A DNA stretch of 64,000 nucleotides from Ohtaekwangia sp966211525 (GTDB taxonomy: Bacteria; Bacteroidota; Bacteroidia; Cytophagales; Cyclobacteriaceae), in contig CBIHOZ010000008.1 of assembly GCA_966211525.1 (NCBI GenBank), forward strand, positions 1 to 64,000, written 5' to 3'. Each line of letters begins with the position of its first letter. Position 1 is the first letter of the stretch. The notes beneath the pieces were generated by a model, which was not told where the DNA came from, made no database searches, and saw only the letters and a program-made list of their open reading frames with translations. Made by a program: the position numbers and the translations under genes. Positions 47,801 to 55,380 of the stretch are shown here, piece by piece.

Positions 47801-47978
47801 TGCCTGTGGTAAATCCGGTAGATTCGTTCTTTACCATTACGGTGGCACCGGGCAGAGGACTTTTCTCTTCATCCAGCACAACACCGGTGATGCCGGCTTG
47901 TGTCGTTTGAGCTTTTGTTTGTACAATGGGTAAGCACGCTGCCGACCAAAGCAGCACTGCCAGTAAACGTTTCAGCAT
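44814..47978 (-). CDS. Oar-like TonB-dependent receptor
   Basis: This is a 1054-residue outer-membrane protein: signal peptide, a carboxypeptidase-regulatory-like domain (ITGVVLDEEKSPLPGATVMV, ANGEFTFKQLP), then a plug (LPVNGRNFTTLIDLSPLSRGG, FTIDGMTAKNPTSGG, YDVTYGRSGGGTVSTVTKSG) and a long barrel that ends VQIGVRYGF. The VNGRNFTTLI and GRSGGGTV phrases are hallmarks of the Oar family. No SusD partner follows. The next gene is the exported GDPD, probably in the same operon. The promoter should lie in 47979-48110. Confidence 0.92.
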   Translation of the reverse strand: MLKRLLAVLLWSAACLPIVQTKAQTTQAGITGVVLDEEKSPLPGATVMVKNESTGFTTGTATNANGEFTFKQLPLGGPYSIDISSLGFATEKRTGYALNQGDILRIDVQLKSSSETLEAVEVSASSLQNQVGNFGAATSVTARDIAKLPVNGRNFTTLIDLSPLSRGGNIAGQLASSVNFTIDGMTAKNPTSGGTTNRNGGPYSISMEAVREFNVVTNQYDVTYGRSGGGTVSTVTKSGTNTFSGSIFNYMRTNWLSSRYDIRGNKRDVEFSTYQYGFSLGGPIVKDKAHFFVVWDHQADSRPLQIADIKSPADEARLNVTQASLDQYLSIARSKYGVANSPQFGSFDKKRGTDAVFARVDWQLNENNLLTIRDNFVYDMNNLGLDDNSSINLYEVYGDVKSIDNSILATLRTSVNPRITNELKLQYLYTLEESTPGSQLPSQNIPRAIVERVGSVVNDKTVYTTIQLGGQRYSPEHFYNNVIQLVDNLYYNTDKINFTFGIDLMYSHLNSLYGSEMNGRYYFTGLDNFNNLKPYRYAREIALSDDHSVKQNILNTGIYAQMQTGLAPGLDMLLGLRADYSNYINKANFNEIVYEDLGLRTDNGLSTFQLQPRVQFTWDVHEQQRDFIRIGAGIFGSDINNYAMINNMLFDGTKVLSVDIQGANVPVPNFIGYRENPSTAPGSELFNLDGVPRLATINMNAEDVKVPVIYKANASYNRIFNDRFKMGVSVFASLGRNNYMYVDRNMADNPYFRLSNEGGRGVYVPESAINPANGSTDWMQGRKTTRVGRVLELTSEGKVNHFAAVADATFRYFKDGEITVSYTWNDVRDNTSYNGNVANSATLSLMVKDDPRDLSRMTYSDNQFRNKVVFYGTLPTLWGVSIGVRYSGIGGTRYSLAVSGNPNGDFVNSNDLAYVFDPNDPAVAEKYKTGITAILDNPNADEGLKDYIRRSFGNIAERNGGENGFFGVWDLRVVKRFKTFRTQTLEISADIFNVANMLNKKWGTTETLGKQNLYTLRSFDTATKNFNYDVNPNTGVVTPSGNPFQVQIGVRYGF

Positions 47979-48116
47979 ATTTTATAGGGTTAAAGGAAGG
48001 GCCGAAACTAGAATGTAATGATTAGACTAAAGTCAGCTTTACTTTAAGGATAGATTAACTTTATATGAAGCACGTTCAAACATGAATACAACGGGTAGGC
48101 TATGCGCGAATCGTTC

Positions 48117-48358
48117 GAAGATTAGAAGATTCTAAGATTAAAAGATTGGAAGATTGAAACATTGAAAGATTGGAAGATTAAAAGATTGGAGATTGAAAGA
48201 TTAGGAGATTGACAATTAGAGATTAGTGAATTAAGGGCATCGTGTCTATTGGAATTGACTGCATTAAAATTTGAGACACACAAGAAACGCAAAATCGAAA
48301 TATAGCGCCCACCTTAATCTTTCAATTTTACAATTTTACAATCTTTCAATTTTATATT
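48117..48358. repeat. Inverted word-array element E (AAGATTGGAAGATTGAAA words)
   Basis: The left arm (about 48117-48233) is a long run of GAAGATTAGAAGATTCTAAG, AAGATTGGAAGATTGAAA and close variants. The right arm (about 48312-48358) holds the complements AATCTTTCAATTTTACAATT and AATCTTTCAATTTT. The spacer is about 78 bp. The right arm stops one base before a minus-strand stop codon (48360-48362) of a small reading frame. The same word set is used in element F at the other end of the bpX operon. Confidence 0.8.
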
Positions 48359-48359
48359 T

Positions 48360-48479
48360 TTAAACCACCTGCTCCCCGTCTACCTCAAATCTCCTGGTGT
48401 AAGTTTTCCACGTAAAGTGCTTAAAATCCGGGGGTAGTTCTTGTGGTTGGGATTTGCTATGCTGCAGGGATCGCGCCAT
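48360..48479 (-). CDS. Candidate 39-residue protein or gene remnant
   Basis: An ATG at 48479 opens a minus-strand frame of 39 codons ending TAA at 48360-48362. Its second half, LPPDFKHFTWKTYTRRFEV and DGEQVV, has a protein-like composition. The gene start is divergent from the bpX operon (start 48495). It may be the tail of a lost gene, because a stop lies three codons upstream of the ATG. Its stop codon abuts word-array element E, as in the other five elements, which argues for a real gene end here. Confidence 0.35.
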   Translation of the reverse strand: MARSLQHSKSQPQELPPDFKHFTWKTYTRRFEVDGEQVV

Positions 48480-48494
48480 CTTGCAACTCTATAT

Positions 48495-49142
48495 ATGGCA
48501 ATAGATAACCACTTTCTGAACATGATCCGGCTGCTCCGGCAACACGAGGAAGTGATGCTATATGGAAATCTCCTGCAGGTTACGCCATTGGACACTGAAG
48601 TGGTAACGACTTTCCTTGAAGAGGAATATCATCGTGAAGCACTGCAGTATCCATCCGATGCTCCTCCGTTTCATGCGGCAGCAGCAATCTGGTCTGCACA
48701 CATTGTATACAAGGCGGCACAGTTGATATTATACCGGGAAAACAAGCCTGAAGATCTCCGCGCAATGTTTCCTGTATTTGAAGGTGAACGGAATGCGTCA
48801 GCAATTTTATCGGCTGACCTGTGCCTGCGATTTATACCGGTGATGCGACAGCACCTGCACGTGATTGATCCGGAAGATCCGCTACTCGAACTGCTCGATG
48901 AATTACTGCTGCAGTGGCACTACTCCGGTATATCTGCCGCCTTGGACATTTCGAAACTTGACTTCGCTCCTATTGTCTCATCGCCCGTACTGATGACACT
49001 CTATACCGAACGGATTATATACTATCGGAAAACAGAACTTGCCCGACATCCGGCTTTTATTGAAACGATACGTGCATCACTGGGTATATATAGCGATTCC
49101 CTGTGGAAAGAATTGAAAGACGTTATTACTTCTGAATCATGA
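48495..49142 (+). CDS. First gene of the MoxR-vWA-bpX ternary system (helical protein)
   Basis: This is a 215-residue protein. The ATG at 48495 (MAIDNHFLNMIRLLRQHEEV) is preferred over 48459 or a TTG at 48441, because the extension is low-complexity and overlaps a divergent frame. It is almost entirely helical (HAAAAIWSAHIVYKAAQLIL; LLELLDELLLQWHYSGISAAL), ending with FIETIRASLG. By position it is a bpX-type accessory protein of the MoxR-vWA-beta-propeller systems. The numbered Pfam domain cannot be assigned by eye. It overlaps the MoxR gene by 4 bp (ATGA), so the genes are translationally coupled. Confidence 0.75.
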   Translation: MAIDNHFLNMIRLLRQHEEVMLYGNLLQVTPLDTEVVTTFLEEEYHREALQYPSDAPPFHAAAAIWSAHIVYKAAQLILYRENKPEDLRAMFPVFEGERNASAILSADLCLRFIPVMRQHLHVIDPEDPLLELLDELLLQWHYSGISAALDISKLDFAPIVSSPVLMTLYTERIIYYRKTELARHPAFIETIRASLGIYSDSLWKELKDVITSES

Positions 49143-50266
49143 ATACTATTGAAAACCTGAACAAGGTTCTGACATTTGTAAAAAACTCGTTTGTTGGAAA
49201 GAATGAAATTGTAGATCTGCTGGGTATAAGTTTACTGGCACGTGAGAATGCATTTTTACTCGGTCCTCCCGGCACAGCGAAGAGTGCTATCATCCGGCAG
49301 CTTTCAGATTGTATTCAGGGCGGAAAGAACTTTGAATATTTACTCACACGTTTTACCGAACCCAACGAGATATTCGGTCCTTTTGATATTCGTAAACTGA
49401 AGGAAGGCGAACTGATCACCAACACCGAAGGTATGATGCCGGAAGCATCGATGGTATTTCTCGATGAGATCTTCAACGCCAACAGTGCTATTCTGAACAG
49501 CTTGCTCATGGCACTGAACGAACGCATTTTCAGACGCGGTAAAGAAACGCGTAAACTTCCTGCACTCATGTTCGTAGGTGCGAGTAACGTGCTTCCCGAA
49601 GACGAAGCGCTGAACGCATTGCTCGATCGCTTCCTGATCCGCGTACGCTGTGATTATGTTGATACCGATTTACTCGAAGAAGTATTACTCGCAGGATGGA
49701 ACCTGGAAGGGCGCTCGGTTGAACGCCCGGTGATAACACCGCAGGAAATTATCGGGCTGCAGCAACGTTGTCGCCAGGTAGATCTCGCGCCTGTGCGAAA
49801 ACAATTTGTTGAGGTAGTCCATACGTTGCGTAACACCGGTATAAAAGTTTCCGACAGACGTGCTGTCAAAATTCAAAACCTGATGGCAGCAAGTGCTCTG
49901 ATCAGCAATCGTACACAAGCGATTCTGTCTGACCTCTGGGTGTTGAAATATATATGGGACACGGAAGAGCAGATCGAAATACTGGCTGGTATAATTGATT
50001 CGATCATTGAAAAAGATACGGTACCACACGCGCATCCGCAGGCACACTATAACAAAACTCCACAGGCAGAAGAGCTGATCAAAGATGTACAGTTGCTTGC
50101 TTCACGCTGGGAGTCTGGCAACCTTTCGTTCGAAGAACAGAACGTTATCAAGGATAAACTTCGCTATGTGCAGACGCGCTGCAACTGGATCAAAAAGAAT
50201 GAACACAAAGATCATATACAGGCTGAAATAGAACAGTTATGGAAAAAGATGCTGGAAGCAGTATAG
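49139..50266 (+). CDS. MoxR-family AAA+ ATPase
   Basis: This is a 375-residue ATPase of the MoxR group (RavA-like). Walker A is LLGPPGTAKSAIIRQL (about 40-55). Walker B is MVFLDEIFNANSAILNSLL (about 100). Sensor-1 is FVGASNVLPED. Sensor-2 and an arginine finger follow in the LLDRFLIRVRCDYV and DRRAVKIQNLMAA regions. The C-terminal helical part (about 270-375) holds RYVQTRCNWIKKNEHK. MoxR ATPases work as hexamers with vWA-domain partners to remodel or activate targets. The start overlaps the preceding stop by 4 bp, and its end overlaps the next gene by 28 bp. It is the motor of the operon. Confidence 0.93.
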   Translation: MNTIENLNKVLTFVKNSFVGKNEIVDLLGISLLARENAFLLGPPGTAKSAIIRQLSDCIQGGKNFEYLLTRFTEPNEIFGPFDIRKLKEGELITNTEGMMPEASMVFLDEIFNANSAILNSLLMALNERIFRRGKETRKLPALMFVGASNVLPEDEALNALLDRFLIRVRCDYVDTDLLEEVLLAGWNLEGRSVERPVITPQEIIGLQQRCRQVDLAPVRKQFVEVVHTLRNTGIKVSDRRAVKIQNLMAASALISNRTQAILSDLWVLKYIWDTEEQIEILAGIIDSIIEKDTVPHAHPQAHYNKTPQAEELIKDVQLLASRWESGNLSFEEQNVIKDKLRYVQTRCNWIKKNEHKDHIQAEIEQLWKKMLEAV

Positions 50267-50982
50267 TATATTTCCTTTCGGTTCCGCAGGCATATAAAAA
50301 CGATCTGGCGCGCATCCGGCAATGGACGAATCTGAAAGCAGGCTTCGATGAAAATATCATTTGGCTCAGGGATCTGAATTACCAGCAGATATACTCTGCC
50401 GAGGTACGTTCGATACCGTTTGCCATTGCCTATTATTAAAAAGGTAATCAGCTCTATTTGCTCGATCGGAAATTACCGGAGCGTAATGTTCCGGGTTTGT
50501 TGTGGACACCGATCGACCGGGCGTTACCGGTAAAGCTTCCTTCATTGAATCATAATTATTTTGGTATACACGACACGCTTGATATTAAACTGGTACCCTC
50601 GGATCACGAGACTGATGCCGTTGCTATGATCGTATCGCTGGATATACTCGGCCGCTATATAGAACACGCACCCGCAGTTCGTCTTGAAAAAATGCGCTGG
50701 GCGATTATGGGCTCCGATCGCGCATTCCTGTTAGGCACCCCGTTGTTACCGGTTCCGGGCACTACCGTATGGTCGCGCAAGGATCTGCTTTTCCCTACCG
50801 GGTACGATCTTGAATTATATTCTTTAACGGACGCTATTCAGGAAAAAATCAATCCGGGAAGAAACGCCTGGATTCTTTGGGACACCGACAACACATACCA
50901 GTTGATTTCAAAAGAGAGCCTGGTGCCTTTGTCACGAAGTTCATTTCGCGTTACGATCACCAATCCGATACATCAGTCGTGA
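50239..50982 (+). pseudogene. bpX-type gene interrupted by an in-frame TAA
   Basis: The frame opens at ATG 50239 (MEKDAGSSIVYFLSVPQAYK) inside the MoxR gene end. It runs 66 codons to a TAA at 50437-50439, then continues in the same frame to TGA at 50980-50982. Across the stop the sequence reads IAYY-stop-KGNQLYLLDRKLPERN, which reads smoothly if the TAA is a sense codon, for example TTA (Leu). One base change would repair the gene to 247 residues. The downstream part contains WTPIDRALPVKLPSLN and HETDAVAMIVSLD. It could be a recent loss, a read error or a recoded stop. The overlap with the next gene is intact. Confidence 0.8.
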
Positions 50983-53531
50983 CAGCATTAAATTACTTTC
51001 AATCGTATCAGAACTATTTCTGGCAATGGGAAGATGCCGGTGAAGTGGTCGCTATACCACAGGAGACCACGATCGCCTACCGGCAGCTTCTCGGAGACAT
51101 TATTGATAAACTATATCCGCAGGGCCTACCTCCTTTTGGCTCGCTGTTGCTGGTGATGATCGCCACCAATCCCAATGGTTCAACATCACTCGATGCTATA
51201 TATAGTATTGTTCAGCGCTCGGACGCATTGCCAAAAAACAGTGAAGCTACCCTGGCAGGGGCCATTGGCTTTCTGAAACTTTTAACAGAACTGCCGAAGC
51301 CGTATAAAGAAGGCAAGCGAAGACTATTACTTATACAGGCGTTGTTTGAACGATGCCACTATATTTTGTCGCTGAAGGCTTCGGCCGGTGTACACGCACA
51401 ATATAACCAGCGTCTTTTTGAAAATGGATTGAACCCTGTCCCCCTGCAGGACATTGTATTTGATAAAGACTTCAGGCCTCTGAGTATACTCGCTGGCAAA
51501 TTTCAGAATACACAGGATATCATTAATCGCATTGCTGCCCTGCCGGATACGCAACAGTATGAGATCAAGTTTGATGAGACACCGGGCAATGATACGCCCG
51601 CGCCTGCAACTGATTTTATAGACGATCTCATGCAGAGCTATAAGACTTTTACAGTCGGTTCATTGATTCGGTGGCTGTGGAGCGGACTAAATATACCGGT
51701 GCACAGTGCCTTACCCAGTCAACAACCGTTGGGAGGTTTTTCTGATCTCACTAACAAAGGAGACTTCGATAAGCTTCTTATTTCCGAGTTTGCGTATGAT
51801 GATCTATTGTTTTTATCACGACTCGCCAATAGCGAAGCCCTCTATATTCACCGCGAGGTCCCTCCTGCTCACCACAACCTGCAGCGACTTATCCTGATCG
51901 ATGCTACGCTGAAGAACTGGGGCAATCCGAAAGCTATCGCTTTTGCTATCGCAATCGCGATTGCACGACATCCGAAAACAGATATAGGATGCTCGGTGGT
52001 GGTGCTTGGAAATATAGCGTATCACGCGGTGTCTATCGAGACCATCGATTCGGTCATTGATGCTGTGCAGATCGTGGAAGAAGGACTTCATCCGGCCCGT
52101 AGTCTCGAGGCGTTTTTAAAAGATAACAAAGCCGATGCAAACAAAGAGGTATTCTTTATAACAGAACCTTCTACGCTGAAGCAGCCCGCGTTGCAGAAAG
52201 TTTTGAATGAACACCAGCAACGCATCCACTACCATATATATACTGACATCACCGGAAAGGTAGATATATACAAGCGACAAGGCAGCAGTAAACGACATCT
52301 CCAGAACATCCTTCTTCCGCTGGAGACACTCTGGAAAAAACCGGCTTCTGCCAAACCAGAACCTGCGCAACAATACGGACATCGCGTAAACTATCCTATA
52401 CTGCTGAAGGAAGATGCAATAGCGAAAGTGCGATCGGCTCCGGATGGCGAGATATTCCTATTCACCAAAGAGCATACCATACTACGCCTGTTCGATAAAG
52501 CAACGGAACGACACGAACGCGGCTGGGATCTGATCTGTCGCGAACTTCCTTTTCACTCGGAACACTGCGAGATCGGTATAACGGAAAACAGACACCACAT
52601 CGCGTTGGTCTTTAACACGAATACGCGCGAACTGCTCCTGATTAACTTGCAGACAGCAGAGAAAAAAATTATTGCCTTCTCCGATTGGAAGTCTACCGCG
52701 GGGCCTTCGTTTATTTTTCACAATGGTAAATTTCTTCATAGCAACGCTACGGCTACCTGGAGTATTTCACCCGATGGTATCATTAGACGCATGGACACGA
52801 TTGGTAATGAGAAATTCCAACACCGTGAAAGTGCGTTGCAATCCATCGCTTCAAAATATACCACTGCACATTCACTGTTAAAAAATGTTACCAGGGTATT
52901 TATCAATGAAGGCGGAGAGCTGGTATTCAAAATGCATACCCTGAAACTCGTAGGACAAAGCATGCACATCAAATTCATGCAATGCCGCGACTTAACGCAA
53001 AAAGTGACTGCCCAGCAAACCAGTACCAATATATTTATGTTTGACGATGGCAGTTCGGTGGAAGTTAACCGCTCCGGGTTGCTGATATTGCACAGCAGCG
53101 ACAGGCAAATTCCTGCGATATATATACCTACTACCCTCGACAGTTCCCTGGGACTGGCGACTGATCATGAATTTGCCGGTAATCCATATTATTATAAAGA
53201 ACCGGTGTACGAAGTAATTCTGAAACGAATCGGCGAAAGCAAATTGGACACTGTTAAGAAGCTGAAAGAACTGGGCAATTTTTCACTAAGCGAAGCAAAA
53301 TCGATCGTGGACAATAACAGCCCGGTGACGATTTTCGCCAACTGCCTGGATACAAAAGCCCGCGCGTTTCAAAAGGCAATGGTTGAAATTGGTAATGACG
53401 TAGAGTTGAAAGTAAAAGACGGTTCGGCAGAAATGCGAAAAATAACATTGGTAGAATTTTACAAGAAGTACCTCGCGCGGTATATAAATACAATCTTAAA
53501 CTATGGAGCTCAAGCTGACACCAACCGATAA
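50979..53531 (+). CDS. vWA-beta-propeller protein with C-terminal ribosomal L7/L12-like domain
   Basis: This is an 850-residue protein starting at GTG 50979, which overlaps the previous TGA (GTGA). Residues about 1-270 are helical. A vWA domain lies at about 300-450. Its metal motif is degraded: RLILIDATLKNWGNPK gives D308-A-T-L-K instead of DxSxS. Residues about 470-735 form a beta-propeller (EIFLFTKEHTILRLFDKA, HIALVFNTNTRELLLINLQ, TWSISPDGIIRRMDTIG). Residues about 742-815 (YEVILKRIGESKLDTVKKL, LSEAKSIVDN, VEIGNDVELKV) closely resemble the C-terminal domain of ribosomal protein L7/L12. It likely bridges the MoxR ring to a target. Confidence 0.85.
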   Translation: MTALNYFQSYQNYFWQWEDAGEVVAIPQETTIAYRQLLGDIIDKLYPQGLPPFGSLLLVMIATNPNGSTSLDAIYSIVQRSDALPKNSEATLAGAIGFLKLLTELPKPYKEGKRRLLLIQALFERCHYILSLKASAGVHAQYNQRLFENGLNPVPLQDIVFDKDFRPLSILAGKFQNTQDIINRIAALPDTQQYEIKFDETPGNDTPAPATDFIDDLMQSYKTFTVGSLIRWLWSGLNIPVHSALPSQQPLGGFSDLTNKGDFDKLLISEFAYDDLLFLSRLANSEALYIHREVPPAHHNLQRLILIDATLKNWGNPKAIAFAIAIAIARHPKTDIGCSVVVLGNIAYHAVSIETIDSVIDAVQIVEEGLHPARSLEAFLKDNKADANKEVFFITEPSTLKQPALQKVLNEHQQRIHYHIYTDITGKVDIYKRQGSSKRHLQNILLPLETLWKKPASAKPEPAQQYGHRVNYPILLKEDAIAKVRSAPDGEIFLFTKEHTILRLFDKATERHERGWDLICRELPFHSEHCEIGITENRHHIALVFNTNTRELLLINLQTAEKKIIAFSDWKSTAGPSFIFHNGKFLHSNATATWSISPDGIIRRMDTIGNEKFQHRESALQSIASKYTTAHSLLKNVTRVFINEGGELVFKMHTLKLVGQSMHIKFMQCRDLTQKVTAQQTSTNIFMFDDGSSVEVNRSGLLILHSSDRQIPAIYIPTTLDSSLGLATDHEFAGNPYYYKEPVYEVILKRIGESKLDTVKKLKELGNFSLSEAKSIVDNNSPVTIFANCLDTKARAFQKAMVEIGNDVELKVKDGSAEMRKITLVEFYKKYLARYINTILNYGAQADTNR

Positions 53532-55227
53532 GAACACGTTTCCACTAACGGGACTGCTGATCAAAAGTGCTTCGGCTGTACAATGGTTCAAAGAGATCCA
53601 GTTGATGCAGTTGTCGTTATCGGGTATACAGCTATATCCTATACCCGATGTTGTTCCCAATACAATTTGGGGTTGCCTGATCATTTCAAAAGAAAAGATA
53701 GCATCCGGCAAAATCGGCCGTCATGAACTGTGTCAGCACGTCACAGATAACTTGTATATACCGGAGCGCTCTGTTATATATCCGATGCCATCGGCTGCCG
53801 AGCTTGAGAAGCTATTCTCGTCCGGTATATATATAGTCCATCCGGATTTCGGATGGGTGGAGTTAACAGAGGAAGTAAAGTTGCAGGATATAATTGCGCT
53901 GCCACCCCCGAAGTCTGAACCGGTAACGAAACCTTCTCCATCGGTATATATTCCGCGCACAATCCGGAGTTTCCAGATTCATTCACTCCCTCCGGAAGAA
54001 GTATTGAGGAACCTCGAAGAGCAGACGTTTCCCAAACACAAAGAGCGAGATGATAAACCGCTAAATATATGGGAGAAGATGCGACTCGGATTCTACAAAT
54101 CCGTATTCTCAAACACACCAGGTTCCACACAGGAAGGTGCCAATAATTCTTCCGGCACTTTTGCATCGAAGCTGGAATCATTTTTTCAAAGAGTATTCAA
54201 GAGCAACGATCAGTGGAATCGCGTTCAGCAGGATTTTCAAAACCTGGAAGAACGAAACAAGAAGGACGTAGATCGCCTGATGGACTTGTTGAAAAAAGAT
54301 CCTGACCTCGCCCTGCAATATGCTATACCACTTAACGAAGGTGGCGTTGCACGAGGTGGTAGATCTGGCCAACTTGGTTTTGAGAAACGCTGGTTCGATT
54401 TTTCACTCATGGGGAAACCCGGGCGAAGTGGTGCATCAGGGTCCGTAGATCTTGGCGATCACTACTATGATCTGCAACGACAATACCTTGAAACAGCAGA
54501 CGAATTGATCAAGCGTAAAGATTATCAGAAAGCTGCTTTCATATATATGAAGCTGTTGAAAGACTATAACAAAGCCGCCGGAACGCTGGAGGAAGGAAAG
54601 TATTACCAGGAAGCTGCCACTATATTTCTAAAGCATGCCGGCAATAAACGCAAAGCAGCCGAGTGTTTCGAAAAAGGGAACATGACGCATGACGCTATAG
54701 TGCTTTACAAAGAGTTGAATGAAAACGAAAAAGTCGGTGACCTATATATATCACTTGCCAATAAACCGCAAGCCGATATATACTATGAAAAAGTAGCTAC
54801 TGACTATCAAACACGCGGCCAGTATGTAAAAGCTTCGCAGGTATACCGCGATAAAATGAAAAATGATACAACTGCACAGACTGTCTTATTGGAAGGATGG
54901 CGCGCGCAAAAAGACGCTGTCAACTGTCTGCAGAATTACTTTACACATATTCCGGATATTGATCAGTTGGGAAAAGAGATCAATGCGCTATATCAAAATG
55001 AAGTAGCCTCGCATAATCGCGAGCTCTTTTTACAGGTGCTGAAACACGAGTATAAAAAGAAACACAAGCTGCATAACGACATCCAGGAAATGGCCTATGA
55101 AATCATCGCGATGCAAATTCCTGTAAACCGATCTATAGTCTCCGAACTAAAAGATTTCAACCCCGCCAACCAGGAGCTGCTCAAAGACACACTTCGATTT
55201 AAGGTTGGTAAGAGGTTGAAGGGATGA
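53503..55227 (+). CDS. bpX-associated helical-repeat (TPR-like) protein
   Basis: This 574-residue protein starts at ATG 53503, 29 bp before the end of the preceding gene. The N-terminal 160 residues are a beta-rich bpX-type module (LSGIQLYPIPDVVPNTIWGCLI; GIYIVHPDFGWVELTE). A Pro/Ser-rich linker with a coiled coil (about 170-260) follows. Then comes a series of two-helix repeats at about 320-520, in register: QRQYLETADELIKRKDYQKA, EGKYYQEAATIFLKHAGN, FEKGNMTHDAIVLYKELNE, ATDYQTRGQYVKASQVYRDK. The repeat pattern is that of TPR/alpha-solenoid scaffolds. It probably acts as the scaffold of the ternary complex. It is the last gene of the operon. Confidence 0.75.
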   Translation: MELKLTPTDKNTFPLTGLLIKSASAVQWFKEIQLMQLSLSGIQLYPIPDVVPNTIWGCLIISKEKIASGKIGRHELCQHVTDNLYIPERSVIYPMPSAAELEKLFSSGIYIVHPDFGWVELTEEVKLQDIIALPPPKSEPVTKPSPSVYIPRTIRSFQIHSLPPEEVLRNLEEQTFPKHKERDDKPLNIWEKMRLGFYKSVFSNTPGSTQEGANNSSGTFASKLESFFQRVFKSNDQWNRVQQDFQNLEERNKKDVDRLMDLLKKDPDLALQYAIPLNEGGVARGGRSGQLGFEKRWFDFSLMGKPGRSGASGSVDLGDHYYDLQRQYLETADELIKRKDYQKAAFIYMKLLKDYNKAAGTLEEGKYYQEAATIFLKHAGNKRKAAECFEKGNMTHDAIVLYKELNENEKVGDLYISLANKPQADIYYEKVATDYQTRGQYVKASQVYRDKMKNDTTAQTVLLEGWRAQKDAVNCLQNYFTHIPDIDQLGKEINALYQNEVASHNRELFLQVLKHEYKKKHKLHNDIQEMAYEIIAMQIPVNRSIVSELKDFNPANQELLKDTLRFKVGKRLKG

Positions 55228-55233
55228 AGGGAT

Positions 55234-55380
55234 AGACTAGAAGATTGGAAAATTATAAGATTGGAAGATTACAAGATTGAAAAATTAGGGTATAGCTTTG
55301 TTCTCCGTTAATCTTTCAATTTTACTAATCTTTATAATCTTTCAATTTTCTAATCTTCCAATTTTTCAATTTTCTAATCC
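55234..55380. repeat. Inverted word-array element F (AAGATTGGAAGATT words)
   Basis: The left arm (about 55234-55288) holds TAGAAGATTGGAAAATTATA, AGATTGGAAGATTACAAGAT and TGAAAAATTAGG. The right arm (55308-55380) holds TTAATCTTTCAATTTTACTA, ATCTTTATAATCTTTCAATT, TTCTAATCTTCCAATTTTTC and AATTTTCTAATCC. It starts seven bases after the last bpX stop codon and ends immediately before the HA-protein stop codon. It sits between convergent genes, where a long hairpin would serve as a two-way terminator. Same words as element E. Confidence 0.85.

Noticed and set aside
48117..48358. Word arrays as CRISPR
   Set aside because: Units are 6-9 bp, contiguous and degenerate, with an inverted copy. There are no constant-length unique spacers and no cas genes.
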